Source of the DNA: Lytechinus variegatus
Taxonomy: Eukaryota; Echinodermata; Echinoidea; Temnopleuroida; Toxopneustidae
Length of the DNA: 64,000 nucleotides
Assembly: GCF_018143015.1 (NCBI RefSeq)
Contig: NC_054758.1
Coordinates: 22,077,501 to 22,141,500 of the forward strand
Direction: 5' to 3'
A model generated the notes under the pieces. That model saw only the letters and a program-made list of their open reading frames with translations, did no database searches and was not told where the DNA came from. Made by a program: the position numbers and the translations under genes. Of this stretch, positions 11,427-23,735 are shown one piece after another. Within the stretch, counting starts at the first letter, position 1, and each line of letters opens with the position of its first letter.

Positions 11427-12093
11427 TACGCTTATTACATGTACATAGTTGATTTATGTATAATTTCATTTTCATACATGGGCCCTAACACAAAACAGTT
11501 AACAAAGTAAGTAACATAAAGCAATGACTCTGATTATTACTGGCCAGTCTTTTACACAGAATGCACTTACAATCAGATCATGTTTGGTCATTACAAGCTG
11601 ATTGCAACTTTCATCCACAAAGAGTAGAATCAAACACAACTACAAACATCACATGCACATCATTGATCTTCAACCAATCAGAAACAAGTATTTGGGACTT
11701 GCATTTGATTTGTTTTAGTTGCATTTAAATAATTATCTTTCTGCAACCCCTCCGTTTTCATTTTGGAAACTCTTCCCTCTCGTAAGAATGTACATGTAAG
11801 ACATGGCTTGTAGATGAGGATCAGCCTTTTCCTGATTTTGTTGACAAAATTCTGCTAATTCTGAGCTCTCCCAATAAATAGAAAAAGCTGAAAGCATATT
11901 CCATAAGATAATCAACCTTTTTGTACAACCGACCCCTCTTTTTCTCCATTCTTTCTTCACCTGAAAAACCAGTCAAGCCATGATAAATCAAGAGCATTAT
12001 AGCTTTTCATACAACCTACAAAACAGAGATGAATTATTTCAGGAAACTCCCACATATAGTGAGTCACAGATGAGGATCAAGCCAGCTAAGGCA

Positions 12094-12187
12094 TTCATTC
12101 CACAGACGGGAGACCTTTGAAGGACCCTTTAAAAGATCAAGCAAGTTTCATGGTCTTCAGAGGTCTTGCTCTCTGTGGAATGGGGGT
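12094..12187. repeat. Short palindrome (CATTCCACAGA ends)
   Basis: The left arm CATTCCACAGACGGGAGACC is matched, with small differences, by the complement of the right arm GGTCTTGCTCTCTGTGGAATG. It lies about 250 bp 3' of the CHMP2A stop codon, in its probable 3' UTR or flank. Confidence 0.6.
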
Positions 12188-12433
12188 TTTAGACACAAAA
12201 GTTTTAGAGGCCCACTATTGTACAAAAACAATATGACCCCTGAAATGCTTATGTGTCTAATCAAGCAAAATCTGTGCCCAATGGGTCAGACAACCATACT
12301 GTTGAATGTATCTGAAGTTTCAGACTTCTATTCTTTCCTAAATTTGTCCATCCTTGCTCAGCAGCAGCATTTGACGGATGTCGCTATGAAAAAGGCTGTG
12401 TAAAGTCCATTTGCTTCCTACATGTAGCATTTT

Positions 12434-15400
12434 CTATTCTCTCCGAAGGTTATCAAGTCTAGCTTGAAGATCAGCGTCAGCATCACCTACTCCTTCAGCA
12501 ACGGGTACCTTACCGGATTCCTTGTTCTTGGTATTGAGCGCTCCTCCTGTGGTCGGGATACCTACAGTGTACAATGTCAATAGAGATTTCATTATCATCA
12601 TGGATATCTTTAATATGCACAGAATGTGTTGTTGTATACAGGAGACTGCTAAACCATTTTACAAACAACTGGAACATCTTCTTAGGTGCTAAGTCATTTG
12701 CATGGGGATATGTCATTAATCCTATCTTAACTGGGCTATTTCAGACCAGTACATACTGGGGGGGGGGGGTCAATTTGACCCCTCCCCTCAGATCCCGGCC
12801 GCTGATCATGCGATCACCGCGAAAATTTGCACGCCCGTAGAGCCGGATGTAAACTACAAGACAGTATGGTAAAATTTTTAAAAAATTAATTCTCGGGAAC
12901 GCCTTATAATTTTAATTAATTATGCAAAAAAACCTAATGAAATTTGCCCTAAATTTTGTTTTTTGTGTATGTTTTTGCCTTTTACTCAATTTATATAGCT
13001 AGTAGGTTGCTAATTTGGTTGAAGTATCAATCATTACATTTCTAACAAATATCTACAAAAAATTGCAAAAATATAAGTAATTTCTTATTTATTATATTGT
13101 TTTTTGAATTCTTATGTATTTCCTTGTTTTTTAAACCTTTGTTTTTTTATTGTTTTTTCCAATGAACTTTGTCGGGGACCCTTCTGCGATCATAAATAGC
13201 ATAGAATAAATCTATTTAAACCAACAGAAGTAAAAATAATCATACATCTATGATTTTTGGTTGAAAAACACATTTTGCATTGACTTTGTACACGGAATAA
13301 CGTTTTTGAGCAATTTCGGGTCTGACATGCACTTACAAAATGTTGCGTGATTTCAGAACCGCATCCCCGGGCATCACAATTTTGGTCTAAAAAGATGCGC
13401 AAGACTTGAAAGTAAAAAGTCAGTGAGAGGCGCGATAAAAAAACTTTGCGCGACGGCGTAGTGATGAAATTTTTCGAGGGGGGGTCGACCCCCCCCCAGT
13501 TTAATAAGGGTTAAGCAAGTAAAGTAATCAAACTTACAAACAGCTTTAAAAAATGGCTTCCTGGTGGGTGTTTCATGATGCTGTTCCTAAGTTACTTTAT
13601 GATCAACTGATGACCTTTTCTTATGGTAAATGATATAAACCAGATTTTCATTGGTGTTGATTTGGCTCTTTAGAAAGGGTCACCAGTCGAGCATAAAGTC
13701 ATAAGTCACTTATGAACAGCATAGTAATGAAATGGTCCCTAGATATATAAAAAGTTTCTTACCAACTAGATCATCTGATAATGAAAGACCCAGTTCATCA
13801 AGGACTTGAGACACAATGGCATCACTGAGAAAAAGAGAGAGAATTACTTTAATTAATCGTGCACATTTGTTCTGAAGGAATTGAAGTCTTCCAAGACTTA
13901 AATTTTAATTTACCGGTAAACCCCAATCAAAAGTGTGTGAAAGCATGAGGATTTTATTGTAAATTGCACATTTCTTTGGTGGGATTGTTGAGTTAAAAGT
14001 GCCTCAATTTTTAGCACACAAATATAACATTATAAACCTGAATTAGCAAAATAAACATACATCATTGCTGCCTACAGTGAGAGCTATTGTACGCACCTTG
14101 TATTACGACAAATAAAGAAATGACACACATATGTAATGTCTAATTATACTTTACTTTCATTGTTCAAATACAGTGGTTTAACTACATGCCAGAGGGGCCA
14201 CGGAACGGTTTTCAAAGTGTGTGGCTGACCATGCAAAAAATCAAATCATATGGTCATTTTACGTTTTTGTACATGGTTTTGGAAAAAAGTGGGGGGGGGG
14301 GGTGAAGCCCCCTCAGTCCCCCCCCCTCTGCTTCCGCGGCCCGTGCCATGAGAAAGCTCCACGAGTATATGAATTGAGAAAAATCTGTAGTCCCCAAGAA
14401 ACAAATTAAAATGCTAGTTTTTCATTTAATACTGTATTTAAAATATTATCCAGTTAGAACACTATGGCCCCATCTTACAAAGTTTTGTGATTGATTCTAT
14501 CAATCATAAATCGAATTTGTGGAAAGTGGTCATTTGATATAGGTGGTCTTTAAAGGACAAGACCATCCCAGAATAAAGTTGATTAGAATAAAAAAAAGAA
14601 AAATCCAGCAAGCACAAAATTTCATCAAAATATGACGTAAAATAAGAAAGTTATATCATTTTAAAGTTTTGCTTAATTTCACAAAATAGTTAAATTCACA
14701 TCCCAAGTCGGTATGGAAATGAGGGAACTGATGACATCACTCACTATTTCTTTTGTATTTTATTACATGAAATATTTTTATTTTCTCCTCATTGTCCTGT
14801 GAAACAAAGTTTTATTTTGCCCTGAACAATGTGGAACTACAATTGTTTAACATTTCATGGTTCAGTCAAGTCGGTCCTTATTGTCAAATCTGTAAAAATT
14901 GAAATACATGTATTGTATAATTCAAACAATAAAAAAAAGGAGAAATAGTGAGGGACATCATCGATTCTCTCATTTACATGTAACTAAATTGTGCATATAA
15001 CTATATTGTGGAAAATAAGCGAAACTATAAAATGCCATAACTTTCTTATTTTTCATCCAATTTTGATGAAATTTTCAGCATTATGCTTCTCTGATTTTTC
15101 TCATTTGATTAAAATCAACATTTTTCTGAGGTGGACTTGACCTTTAAATCAGATTGAAGTGTTTTATTATCTCACCTCTCTTCTTCATCCTGATCTCCTT
15201 CCATGACATCATCAATAGCATCATTCATCATTTCTTCCTTCATATCCATGATCTCTGATTCTCGTTCAAACTCCCTCATTATCTTCTCTATCTGAGGCAA
15301 TTTCATCTGTTTCAAGATAATATAAAAATCTCATTTTATCTTAAAACTCGAACTATTTTCATGGAATTAACAATGCATCTGATATGAAACGTACCAAATA

Positions 15401-18031
15401 CTTTTTTTAGAAAATAGATTTTAACAGCTTACTGCTGCTACATGACTTTCAAGCAGCTCCCCTATATGATATGTAATATGACTTTCATATAAACTAACAT
15501 TTCTTCAAAGAGTTTGAAATTATTTTTCTTGTGCAAATATGTTATCATATACATTTTCTTCAATATGCATCTATGAAGAAAATTCATTCCATCATTAACA
15601 ATTAACATGGCAATAGTTTTGAGCTGTTTGTATTTGACATAAAAAAATTAATCAAAATAAAAAGATTATAACTTTTTTAATCTTTGAGGAATTTTCATCA
15701 AACTTTCTGAAATACAGGTAATCTTGCATAAATTTGATCTTCTAAAAGTCAAAGCCATTTCAAGACCATAATAAACAAAACATGTGTTATATGCTTCTTC
15801 CAAGTCAATATGTCAAACAAATTATTGTGCTGTCATATAGATTGAATAAACTGAGGCAAAGTTTCCTTCTTCTTTTTTCTTTGTTTTTTGCTTTTGTTCA
15901 AAGGGGAAGTTCTCCTGACTATAGCTTGGTTTTGATTAAATCAGAAAAATATAGATATTGGCGAAAGTTTGATGAAAATACATCAAAGAACATAAAGAGA
16001 GTTATGATTTTGTTTTATTGCTGATGTCATATGTTAGCAGCTCTCCCATAAATTATGTAATAAAAATTCCATAAAATCAAATTCTTAAATAGTATATGAT
16101 GAAAACAATATTTTTCTTATAGAAGGGGATATGAAATGATCAGTTCAATGGTACATCCTGTACACATATAAAATCGCTTTTAATACACATTTCTGAAAAA
16201 AAAGTTTTGTTTTTATCTACATATGAAGGAGCCATTCATCTGAGATGTCACTAAATCAAATGATATAATTCACAATTCTCTTATTCTTTGATGAATTTTC
16301 ACCAAAGCTACACCAGCATTTTTCTCAATTTTCCTGCTTTTATTGAAACCAAGTTATTGTCAAAGTGAACTTCTCCTTTAACTTGATCATACCTTAGAAT
16401 TCATTGTTTTCAATGCCTTGGAGACACCTTTCATAGCGTTAGCCATAGCACTTTGGGATCGTAACGTCTGTACTTTCAATGCCACCGCCTGGATGTTTGC
16501 TTTCATCAAGATAAATCTTTTGACAAAGTTCCTGGTTCTCACTAAATCCTTAGCCATGATCTTCACTGCATCCTGATGACAATTAAGATTTTTTTTTAAA
16601 GAGAAAAGTTAAAAAACATTCAGATTAACGAGAAACTCTCACATGTGCATTTTTTGCCGTTCACCTGTGTTGTGCTTCATCCTCCTGTATCTGATCCACC
16701 AGTTTCTATCAAAGACTGCCTGCTTCTTAAAGCCTGTGTATAGCTTTGGTAAAGGGCCAATAATGTAATTGATAATCGAATATCTTCTAATATGACAGTC
16801 TTACTGAAGCATAGAGACCGTTAGATATTTTTCTAACTGCACTTCTCTGAGAAAATTTCAAATATTCAAATCTTGGATATATAGCGCCCTCTCTCGGCGA
16901 TGCTTGTTTTAAATTTAAAAATGGGCATTCAAGCACTTATCTTATAAATTTAGTGATTAGATATCCAAAAGTTACAAAGAACATATCTTGAAAGTTTCAG
17001 CCCATTCCATGATTTGGAATAGGATTTAATTGAAAGACAAAAACACACAGATATTTTAATTTGATCGGGTGACCCAATCAAGTTAAATTTCCATGTAAAA
17101 TCGCAAAATTTATCCTGTAAAACACATTTTCATTTCATATCCTCCACATCATAACTGTTATAGGGCATATCCATTCATATTAGCTAGCAATGAATTGGAA
17201 TAGTGATAGGTGCATTTTGGTGGATTTACCAAAACTATACACAAGCTTTAAGACCTCATTTTTTTATCTAGAAACTTAAAACATGTATGTGTCGATTGAA
17301 ATCTATTGATACATGCTCAGAACCTGCATATAGCCACAATTAAACAACATGAAGCATGCATTTTACAAAGATAATCAACTTGTCATATCTCAACCTCTGG
17401 ATGATTATTAACATTGGATACTATTGCCTTCATAGGGCTGATCTCCGAAAGCAACAGATGGAGAAAATCAGGAAGAGGAAGAAGAGTAATAGAAGATAAA
17501 GGAAAAACTATAGTGCTGTAATCCAATATGAGATTACATCTACTTTTCAGAATGAACGATTTGATTCCAGACAACAAACAACAATAGCATATTTTGAGAA
17601 TAGTGACAAAAGTTCCCCAAATTGCATTCCATTTCTTTAAATGTAGACTTGGAATACCATACTGGATAATATTTTTAAAAAGAACTTAAAAATCTTTATC
17701 AAACTCATGATATTCACTGTTTACAGTATTTTGTAATCAAAATATGTTGACTTGGAATGTTTTGTTTTCCCTGAATTTCATGATTTTTTTCCCCATTTTC
17801 TGTATCGCATAAAAAAATTTGGGACTAATAATTTCTAAGGAAGAGGACCTCATTGTTTCTTACCATCTGGCCTAGCTTTGCCATCTTCTTGATATCAGCA
17901 ATAACCTTCTTCTCCTGTTGCTCCATACGAGTCCTCTCTCTGTCTAATTCTCGTATCGTTTTATTCAGCGCTCTCTGGTTCTGCTTCAGCATCTGCTCCG
18001 GCGTCTTTTTTTTCCCAAACAAAGCCTGCAT
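12434..18031 (-). CDS. CHMP2A: Charged multivesicular body protein 2a (ESCRT-III subunit)
   Basis: Five coding exons on the minus strand: 18031-17864, 16572-16393, 15306-15176, 13824-13763 and 12561-12434. All junctions are GT-AG and keep phase; the total of 669 nt gives 222 residues, the length I recall for human CHMP2A. The start MQALFGKKKTPEQMLKQNQR matches the basic N-terminal helix; QEKKVIADIKKMAK and DAVKIMAKDLVRTRNFVKRF are hallmark helix 1-2 segments. Acidic helices follow (EEMMNDAIDD; SQVLDELGLSLSD), and the C-terminus ADADLQARLDNLRRE is an MIT-interacting motif that binds VPS4. The family forms the membrane-scission filament for endosomal sorting, cytokinesis and nuclear envelope sealing. 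A 5' UTR segment continues to about 18,113, where an acceptor implies an upstream non-coding exon. Introns hold several MITEs, two of them very close to 5' splice sites. Confidence 0.95.
12716..13514. mobile_element. TIR element with TTAACCCTTATTAAACTGGG ends
   Basis: The left end (TTAATCCTATCTTAACTGGG, then a G run and GACCCC) pairs with the right end, which reads in complement TTAACCCTTATTAAACTGGG then a G run and GTCGACCCC. The core is AT-rich and non-coding. It occupies most of the last CHMP2A intron, starting about 155 bp from the terminal coding exon. Confidence 0.65.
13562..13741. mobile_element. Palindromic MITE (GGTGGGTGTTTCATGATGCTG)
   Basis: Inverted ends: GGTGGGTGTTTCATGATGCT on the left and ACAGCATAGTAATGAAATGG on the right, with AAGTCA...TGAC words inside. 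Same family as 10,250-10,428. It ends about 20 bp from the low-coordinate end of CHMP2A exon 4 (13,763). Confidence 0.65.
14188..14350. mobile_element. MITE with CGGAACGG / CTTCCGCGG ends
   Basis: Left end CCAGAGGGGCCACGGAACGG, right end CTTCCGCGGCCCGTGCCATG, which reads inversely. The interior (ATCATATGGTCATTTT, ACGTTTTTGTACATGG) is shared with 23,877-24,051. Non-coding, with long G and C runs. It lies in a CHMP2A intron. Confidence 0.6.
14550..15148. mobile_element. Long-TIR MITE (TTTAAAGG ends), copy in CHMP2A intron 3
   Basis: Ends TTTAAAGGACAAGACCATCC and, inverted, GAGGTGGACTTGACCTTTAAA. Both arms contain the subterminal words TTTCATCAAAAT and AATAAGAAAGTTAT in inverted order. The centre carries a G-A-A-A-T-A-G-T-G-A block on both sides. 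Same superfamily as 15,900-16,380 and 41,498-41,997. The right end is about 23 bp inside the intron from the donor of CHMP2A exon 3. Confidence 0.75.
15900..16380. mobile_element. Long-TIR MITE (AAAGGGGAAGTT ends), copy in CHMP2A intron 2
   Basis: The left end AAAGGGGAAGTTCTCCTGAC and the right end AAGTGAACTTCTCCTTTA are inverted repeats, with inner words TGATGAAAATACATCAAAGA and TTTGATGAATTTTCACC inverted. The element ends 13 bp from the low-coordinate edge of CHMP2A exon 2 (16,393), just inside the donor GTATGATC. Confidence 0.75.
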
Positions 18032-18303
18032 GATGACGGCTTGTTGTTCTGTCACTGGAAATTGGGATCTCTTTTTGTATGAGTCTATCTGCTTGGTATG
18101 ACTGGTTGGTCACCTACATTACAAGCAAAAAGAGAAAATACTAGTGAAGCATACTACACACTACGATTGCAACAAAGTTACCAAGGATTATTTTTCCTGG
18201 TATCTTATCTACATGTATCACAATTTGCTCTCTAGGTCTAGATCTATATTTTCAAAGATGACTTAACGTAAGATCTGGAGTTATATCCCCAAAAAAAAAA
18301 AAA

Positions 18304-18556
18304 CTAGAATTTTATTTCGTCATGAGGACGAATTAGGTGATCTGTCTCTGATTTCATGATCATGAAGACAATCAGCATGTTTATTGAGATCAATTATGAT
18401 CAACATGATGAAAACTGAACTTCTCTTACAAAAATAATGTGTTGAATACTCTTGAAAAAGAGGGAAATGAGAAAGTAGAGTGAAAAAGTGTAGGCCATAC
18501 ACACATCGTAAATGTACATGTACATATTGTACATTAAGAGATTTTAATCTCTTTTA
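18304..18556 (-). repeat. Dispersed repeat 3' part, shared with 46,879-47,120
   Basis: Read on the minus strand, this matches 46,879-47,120 over about 240 bp: TTAAAATCTC..., ATTCAACA.GTT, TTCAGTTTTCA, GATCATGA, AGAGACAGATCACCTAATTC and a terminal hairpin with TTCGTC/GACGAA arms. Here the hairpin is followed by AAATTCTAG then an A/T run. It lies upstream of the CHMP2A ATG, in its first intron or promoter-distal region. Confidence 0.7.
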
Positions 18557-19045
18557 TTGTCACTGTGGATCTATTCTAGCCTTCTACTTTCTAGCATTAG
18601 GGCCTACTTTGGAGTGCTACATATACCGACTTGCCCGGCCAGGGAAATGATGGGCAATTATAATTCAAACTCATTTGCCTGATCAGGCAAGCATTATTTC
18701 AATAAATTCTAAAATTAATAAAGAAGTAGAATCTTTAAGGCAAGTTCCCCCAAGTCTGCGCAGTCCCCCTTGTCTGCACACACGCGTATCTGTGCAATTC
18801 TAGTAAAAGATACGCAACAAGCACAAACTTTACACATGCAATACATAGACAGGTATTCATGAACAAATATGACTCAAAATGGTGGAAAAATAATGAATTT
18901 AGGGCATTTCATGTAACGGCCGCAAAATGCATTCTTTCTCTTTGAAATCCCTTAATCGTGTGCAAAGTGAATGTGTGTGCAGACATGGGGTATAACTACT
19001 ACAAGTACCATTTTTTTTCAATCTGAAAATGACTGCCCGATGTTT

Positions 19046-19861
19046 TTTCAAGAAGGCAGTGTATACAGCCACACGCGTGTGTCTTTACCATCCAGCCACA
19101 CGCGTGTGGTTATATCCAGAACACCTATCTGTGGATACCGCCACACGCCGCCAGTAATAACAGTAAAACGCGTATGTAGGTCTGACCGTCTATATCACGA
19201 TCAAAATAACCTCATTTCTTCATTAAATTCTTACATTCTAAACCACTCTGATTTCTTTAAATCGTTTCAATTTCATTCTCACCGTCTTCTTTCCTTGCTT
19301 TTCTTGTCTTGTTACAAAAGGCCACCTGTTAAATAGCAAATTTCCACACTTTTTCTACTTGTGTCGATTCTCTACTGACTCTAGGCTATGTGCGTGTACG
19401 TGCGTACGTACGAAACTCGGGATTCGTGCATGCTTAACACTTGGTACGAAAATTATTCGTACCAAACGTAAACGTAACCCAAACTGTGTATGTCTACTGC
19501 GCTGCGCTAACGCTGCATGGGTCTGCCACCGTACCGCGAAGGAAGCCAGAATCGACACAAGTAGAAAAAGAGAATTTGCTGTTAAACAGACGACCGTTTG
19601 TAACAAGACAAGAAAAGCAAGGAGAGAAGACGGTGAGAATGAAATTGAAATGATCTAAGGATATCAAAGGGGTTTAGAATGTAATGAAGAAATAAGGTTA
19701 TTTTGATCGTGATATAGACGGTCAGACCTACATACATGTTTTACTGTTATTACTGGCGGCGTGTGGCGGTATCCACAGATAGGTGTTCTGGATAGAACCA
19801 CACGCGTGTGGCTGGATGGTAAAGACACACGCGTGTGGCTGTATACACTGCCTTTCAAGAA
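19046..19861. mobile_element. Mutator-like foldback element with 9-bp TSD
   Basis: The element proper is 19,055-19,852 (798 bp). It begins GGCAGTGTATACAGCCACAC and ends in the complement; each arm (about 320 bp) is a near-perfect inverted copy of the other. Flanks carry an exact 9-bp direct duplication, TTTCAAGAA, at 19,046-19,054 and 19,853-19,861. Nine-base duplications with long TIRs are typical of Mutator-like (MULE) elements. Each arm has two ACACGCGTGT words near its tip. The loop (about 19,390-19,540) is CpG-richer and reads through CGTACGTACG. No transposase frame. It lies upstream of the CHMP2A coding start. Confidence 0.85.
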
Positions 19862-20294
19862 AACCCTATAGGCCTATTTTCTTTAATTTTTTAATGAGAA
19901 ATTTGGTACACTTACTCTAAACAATATAAGGAACATTATTAATTGAAATATTTGTGAAAGAAGAAATTAATGTTGATTCCTAACTCAAATTGTTAAGTGC
20001 GCAGACTTATACTTCACTTGTTTAAACTATTTTAAATTTTAATAGGGTAATTCATTTTCAGAAAATCAACATAATGTACAACGCCACGGCAACACACTGA
20101 ATAAATCTTTTTTTTATCAATCAAACAGAAACTAAAAAAAACTAACATTAGATTTAGCTACACTAGGGTTGCATTTACATTATATTTACTAAGTTAAAAC
20201 AAATGATGGAATACAAACCAGGGAAGCTATAATCATGAGAACATTTAGGTCATTACCACTACAGTGCATGTAATTTTTACGCACACATATCCTA

Positions 20295-20410
20295 TCGTAC
20301 TACGAGCACGATTCTGTGTCAAAGTCGTTCGAATTTCACAGGAACAAAATCGCGCGCCCCACTGAAGCACATTCATTGGGCGAGGCCGAGGTAATTTATT
20401 GAGGTCGACC
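20295..20410 (-). promoter_or_regulatory. CpG-richer block, possible CHMP2A promoter
   Basis: Locally GC-rich with several CpGs (ATCGCGCGCCCC, GGTCGACCGTCGACG) and a CCAAT box on the minus strand (about 20,373-20,378). It is the only such island between the CHMP2A 5' UTR and the TPMT-like gene. No TATA box or convincing donor was found, so the assignment is positional. Confidence 0.25.
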
Positions 20411-20471
20411 GTCGACGAAGCGAAGCTACTTCATTGTTTTTGTATTAATTTGATACTGCAGAATTACCTAC

Positions 20472-20560
20472 TGAAGCAAGCCAAATCTTCTTGGCATCGA
20501 TATCAACAATATCCCTTTTGCTTTGGATACTCTTCCACTTCCAGTAATAATAAAAGTTAG
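20472..20560 (-). pseudogene. Exon-like fragment resembling AASS reductase domain
   Basis: On the minus strand an 89-nt segment between an acceptor (CTTCAG) and a possible donor (GTAGGT) reads LTFIITGSGRVSKAKG then ILLISMPRRFGLL. This resembles the NAD(P)-binding segment of alpha-aminoadipic semialdehyde synthase (LTFVFTGTGNVSKGAQ as I recall it). No neighbouring exon of such a gene was found and one frame beyond the segment hits a stop at once, so it is either a relic or coincidence. Confidence 0.25.
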
Positions 20561-21086
20561 CTGAAGTCGCCAGTGGAGTCTGGAGATGATTCAGAATCAC
20601 GAAGTAAACATCATTGGTATAAAAATAGCATATGATCATAACTGAATTTCCCACCCGAATAATTATTCGCCGAAAAAAAAATATCAGAGTATGGTAGCTT
20701 TGAAAGGAGGAGGGGGGCAACCACTGATCGTGAGCCTGACCATGGTCAGTATAATGAGGGGGGGGGGGTGTGGCACGAGGTGTCAGGTGCATGGATGGAT
20801 AGGTGGTTCGGTGGGACAGGCACTGATCTGTGGGGTCATTAAATTTTGATCGAATTATCCAAATACACATAAATTATAAATATTTTTCTTGCGCTTTATA
20901 GTATGACCAAAAAAAAAAAAGAGAGAATAAATCTGATCTCCAAGTGCTTGCAAATATATAAAGGGGATATTATTGAAAAAATAACATGTTCCAGCTTAAA
21001 GAGGACGATATATTAGTATAGTAAGGTCGCGAATTTGAACGATTTTCTTATTCCCCTGTACCGTTTGCCTGTATCTGACATTTTTG

Positions 21087-21663
21087 CTTCATGAACCCGG
21101 GGGGGGGGGCACTTCTATTCACGAGTGGATACTATGCGCGACCATGGGGTCTCGAAAAGAGTCCTATAAACACGTAATTTCCATATTCTGAAAATTCACC
21201 CCTTAACAAGTCTTGGCGTGTGAAACCCTACGTACCCTTAACAAGTATTGGGAACAAAACGATAATCTTGGCAAATATTCCCTGAAATGAACCCCTAAAC
21301 AAGTACAGGAATGTTTTTACGGGTCCTTCGGTCGTCTGCTTTACCTTATTTGGTTTAGTACGACCCCACCTTCTACACCTCGCGCAAATTGGACTCTATA
21401 CACGAAGTGTTGGGGCAAAAAGGACATCCTTTACAAACATTTTAATTTTGCTTTATCATCCCCGCAAATGTAACCCTAAACACGTAATTTTCCTTGCGAA
21501 ATAGATATCCCTTTTTCATTATTTTTGTGTTTTTGACACCCTTATCACATTACGTACGTAACGTGCCCTATCGTGAAAAAGACATCGCTTTTTACATGTT
21601 TTTTGGTCGCGCATGGTATCCGCTCGTCAATGTAAGTGCACCCACCCCCCCGGGTTCATGAAG
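21087..21663. mobile_element. TIR element with TTCATGAACCCGGG ends
   Basis: Left end CTTCATGAACCCGGG, right end CCCGGGTTCATGAAG; next inside, GGATACTATGCGCGACCA pairs with TGGTCGCGCATGGTATCC. The internal sequence repeats ACACGTAATTT and CCCTAAAC words. No coding capacity. It occupies the gap between the CHMP2A and TPMT-like genes. Confidence 0.75.
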
Positions 21664-22014
21664 GACCCCTTGCAAGCTTAACTAAAACTGATTCCTATTT
21701 AGGCGTATTGCTGCATTTTCCAATTTGTTTCGTACGTTTTTGTAAAATGTTTCTCCTTTTTAATAAGTGTTACTAGGTAGGCCTCCCGATTAATTTCCGT
21801 TTAATTGTGAGAACATGATACTGTGATTTCCATGTATTCTGTTTTCTTGTGATTTTAACCTGTTGAAAGTCGGTTCTTCCAAATTCTTCCGACTTTATCC
21901 CATGATGACCACACCCACTGAAACTTGTTGCAGGTCCGACACGATAGAGCCCCCGGCCCTATATCCACTCTCACAGGGGGCCCAGGGCCGGGAGATAAGT
22001 TGGTTTGATCATTG

Positions 22015-22432
22015 AAAGCAATAAAAAATAAAGAAAAATGAACTATTGGAAAAGGTAAAAAAAAACAATGAATAAAAAACTAAAGAAAATTAGTTTTTAA
22101 TATTTTGTGACGTCAGAGACTATCGAGTAGTCTCTCGACGTGAGATTGAAAAATATAATAAGCATTCCTCGGTGGTGATCATCAGAAACATCTATTTCTA
22201 TTCCTTTCTATAATAAAATATTGATATGTACCATAAAAATGGAATGTATTACATGAATTCACGATTTGTAATTAGGGGGGTTGTCATAATGACGTCACAA
22301 ATTAAACATTTTGAAAAATCGTATCTTTTTTATTCTTAGATGGATTTTCTTCGAACTTTCACCAACATTTTGCCCTGTTTTCTTGAACCAATTAATCAAC
22401 CTGTTATCGGTTAAATTTCCCTTTTAATAAAT
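22015..22432. repeat. Decayed member of the long-TIR MITE superfamily
   Basis: The right part (22,285-22,432) has the order GACGTCACAAAT, ATCTTTTTTATTCTTAGATG, TTCGAACTTTCACCAACATT, TTAAATTTCCCTTTTAATA, which parallels the right arm of 41,498-41,997. The left part is too degraded to place a terminus. Confidence 0.45.
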
Positions 22433-23439
22433 TTGTTTATTGTCTTTAGTAAAGACTTTTTAAATAGAGGAACTCATCTGTAATATGGCAACACTGATAA
22501 ACCGCATGATCTTCATTAGCTTCACTATCACAACATATTGTCGCGGGGGAGGGGGTGAAAAGAAAATCATCCACATTCTTCTCAAATCGGCTCTATTGTG
22601 GGAATTCGTGACCAGTGAAGGTATATTCGTAATTTTTTATTCAGTCCCTTTTTTCAGTTATTTCTCATCCCCTCCCCTTCTCATTTTCCTTTCCGGAATT
22701 TAGCTTTTGTGTTTACCTTTTGTCCGTATTTAGATTTTTTCATTTTCAACATCTTGTTTTTCCTCTTATTCTTTCTTTTATTTCCACCGCAATTGGAAGG
22801 GGGAGAGGGCTTCGAGCTTTTCCCCATAAACTTCCTAAGATGGTTTCTTTGATAAATGAACATCTAATCTGAGTTACACTGCAGTAAGTTTGATTACAGA
22901 AAAAAATATTACTTTGACATTTGAATTTGCAGAATTTATTTATTTTAATAGGCATAAAAATATACATGGCATGCAAGTATTACAATAGCAAAAAATGATA
23001 ATAACACATAAAAACATGATATGTTATTGCAACATAAACAACAACACAAACAAATGAGAAAGCGTGTGATTGCATATAGGCAGAAAGGAACCTCACATAT
23101 GAAAGGCTGACAATCCAGGAAAGTATTATGAAGATGGTATAACATTAGACAACAAAACCGTTCCTTTCATCCCCTAAAAATCCGATTGCAGCAATCAGAT
23201 AATTAGTCAATTTCTTAAAAATAACCTAATAACATCTAACACCACTGTTTTAAATTTTAACCAACGCTGTTTAAGACGTTACTCTTACAAATATTTCTTT
23301 TTAATTCTAAACAAGTTGTTTTCAAAAGTTGAAGCAATATTTGATAGAGTGACACGGGCTTGAACATAGTTGGCTATAAAATTTACAAGGTGATCCAAAT
23401 AATAGTGACATTCACTCACGGCTGTAATTCTCTATAACT

Positions 23440-23735
23440 CAGTGGCGTATTTGGCCCCGCCCCCCCAAAAAAAAAAATGATGAGCTTACTAAATATGGCG
23501 TGTTGCATAAAAAAAACAATTGCGGGGAGTGAAGCGAGCGAGCAATATTTTAAACATTTTTATACAAAAATCAAATTTTGAAATACATTTTGAGATGATA
23601 TCAAGGAAATAATATCATATTTCACCCGTCTCTTTCCTTTTCTTTCCCTTCCCTTTTTGTTAGTGGTCTTGAAAGATTTTTTTTTTTTTTTTTTGGGGGG
23701 GGGGGAGGAGCAACAGCCCCCATCTGAACACCACT
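23440..23735. mobile_element. hAT-like MITE (CAGTGGCGTA ends)
   Basis: Begins CAGTGGCGTATTTGG and ends GAACACCACTG, an inverted repeat of CAGTGGYG type. It contains a GAAGCGAGCGAGC hairpin word related to the array in the hAT element at 27,788-28,961. No exact 8-bp target duplication was found. Confidence 0.55.
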
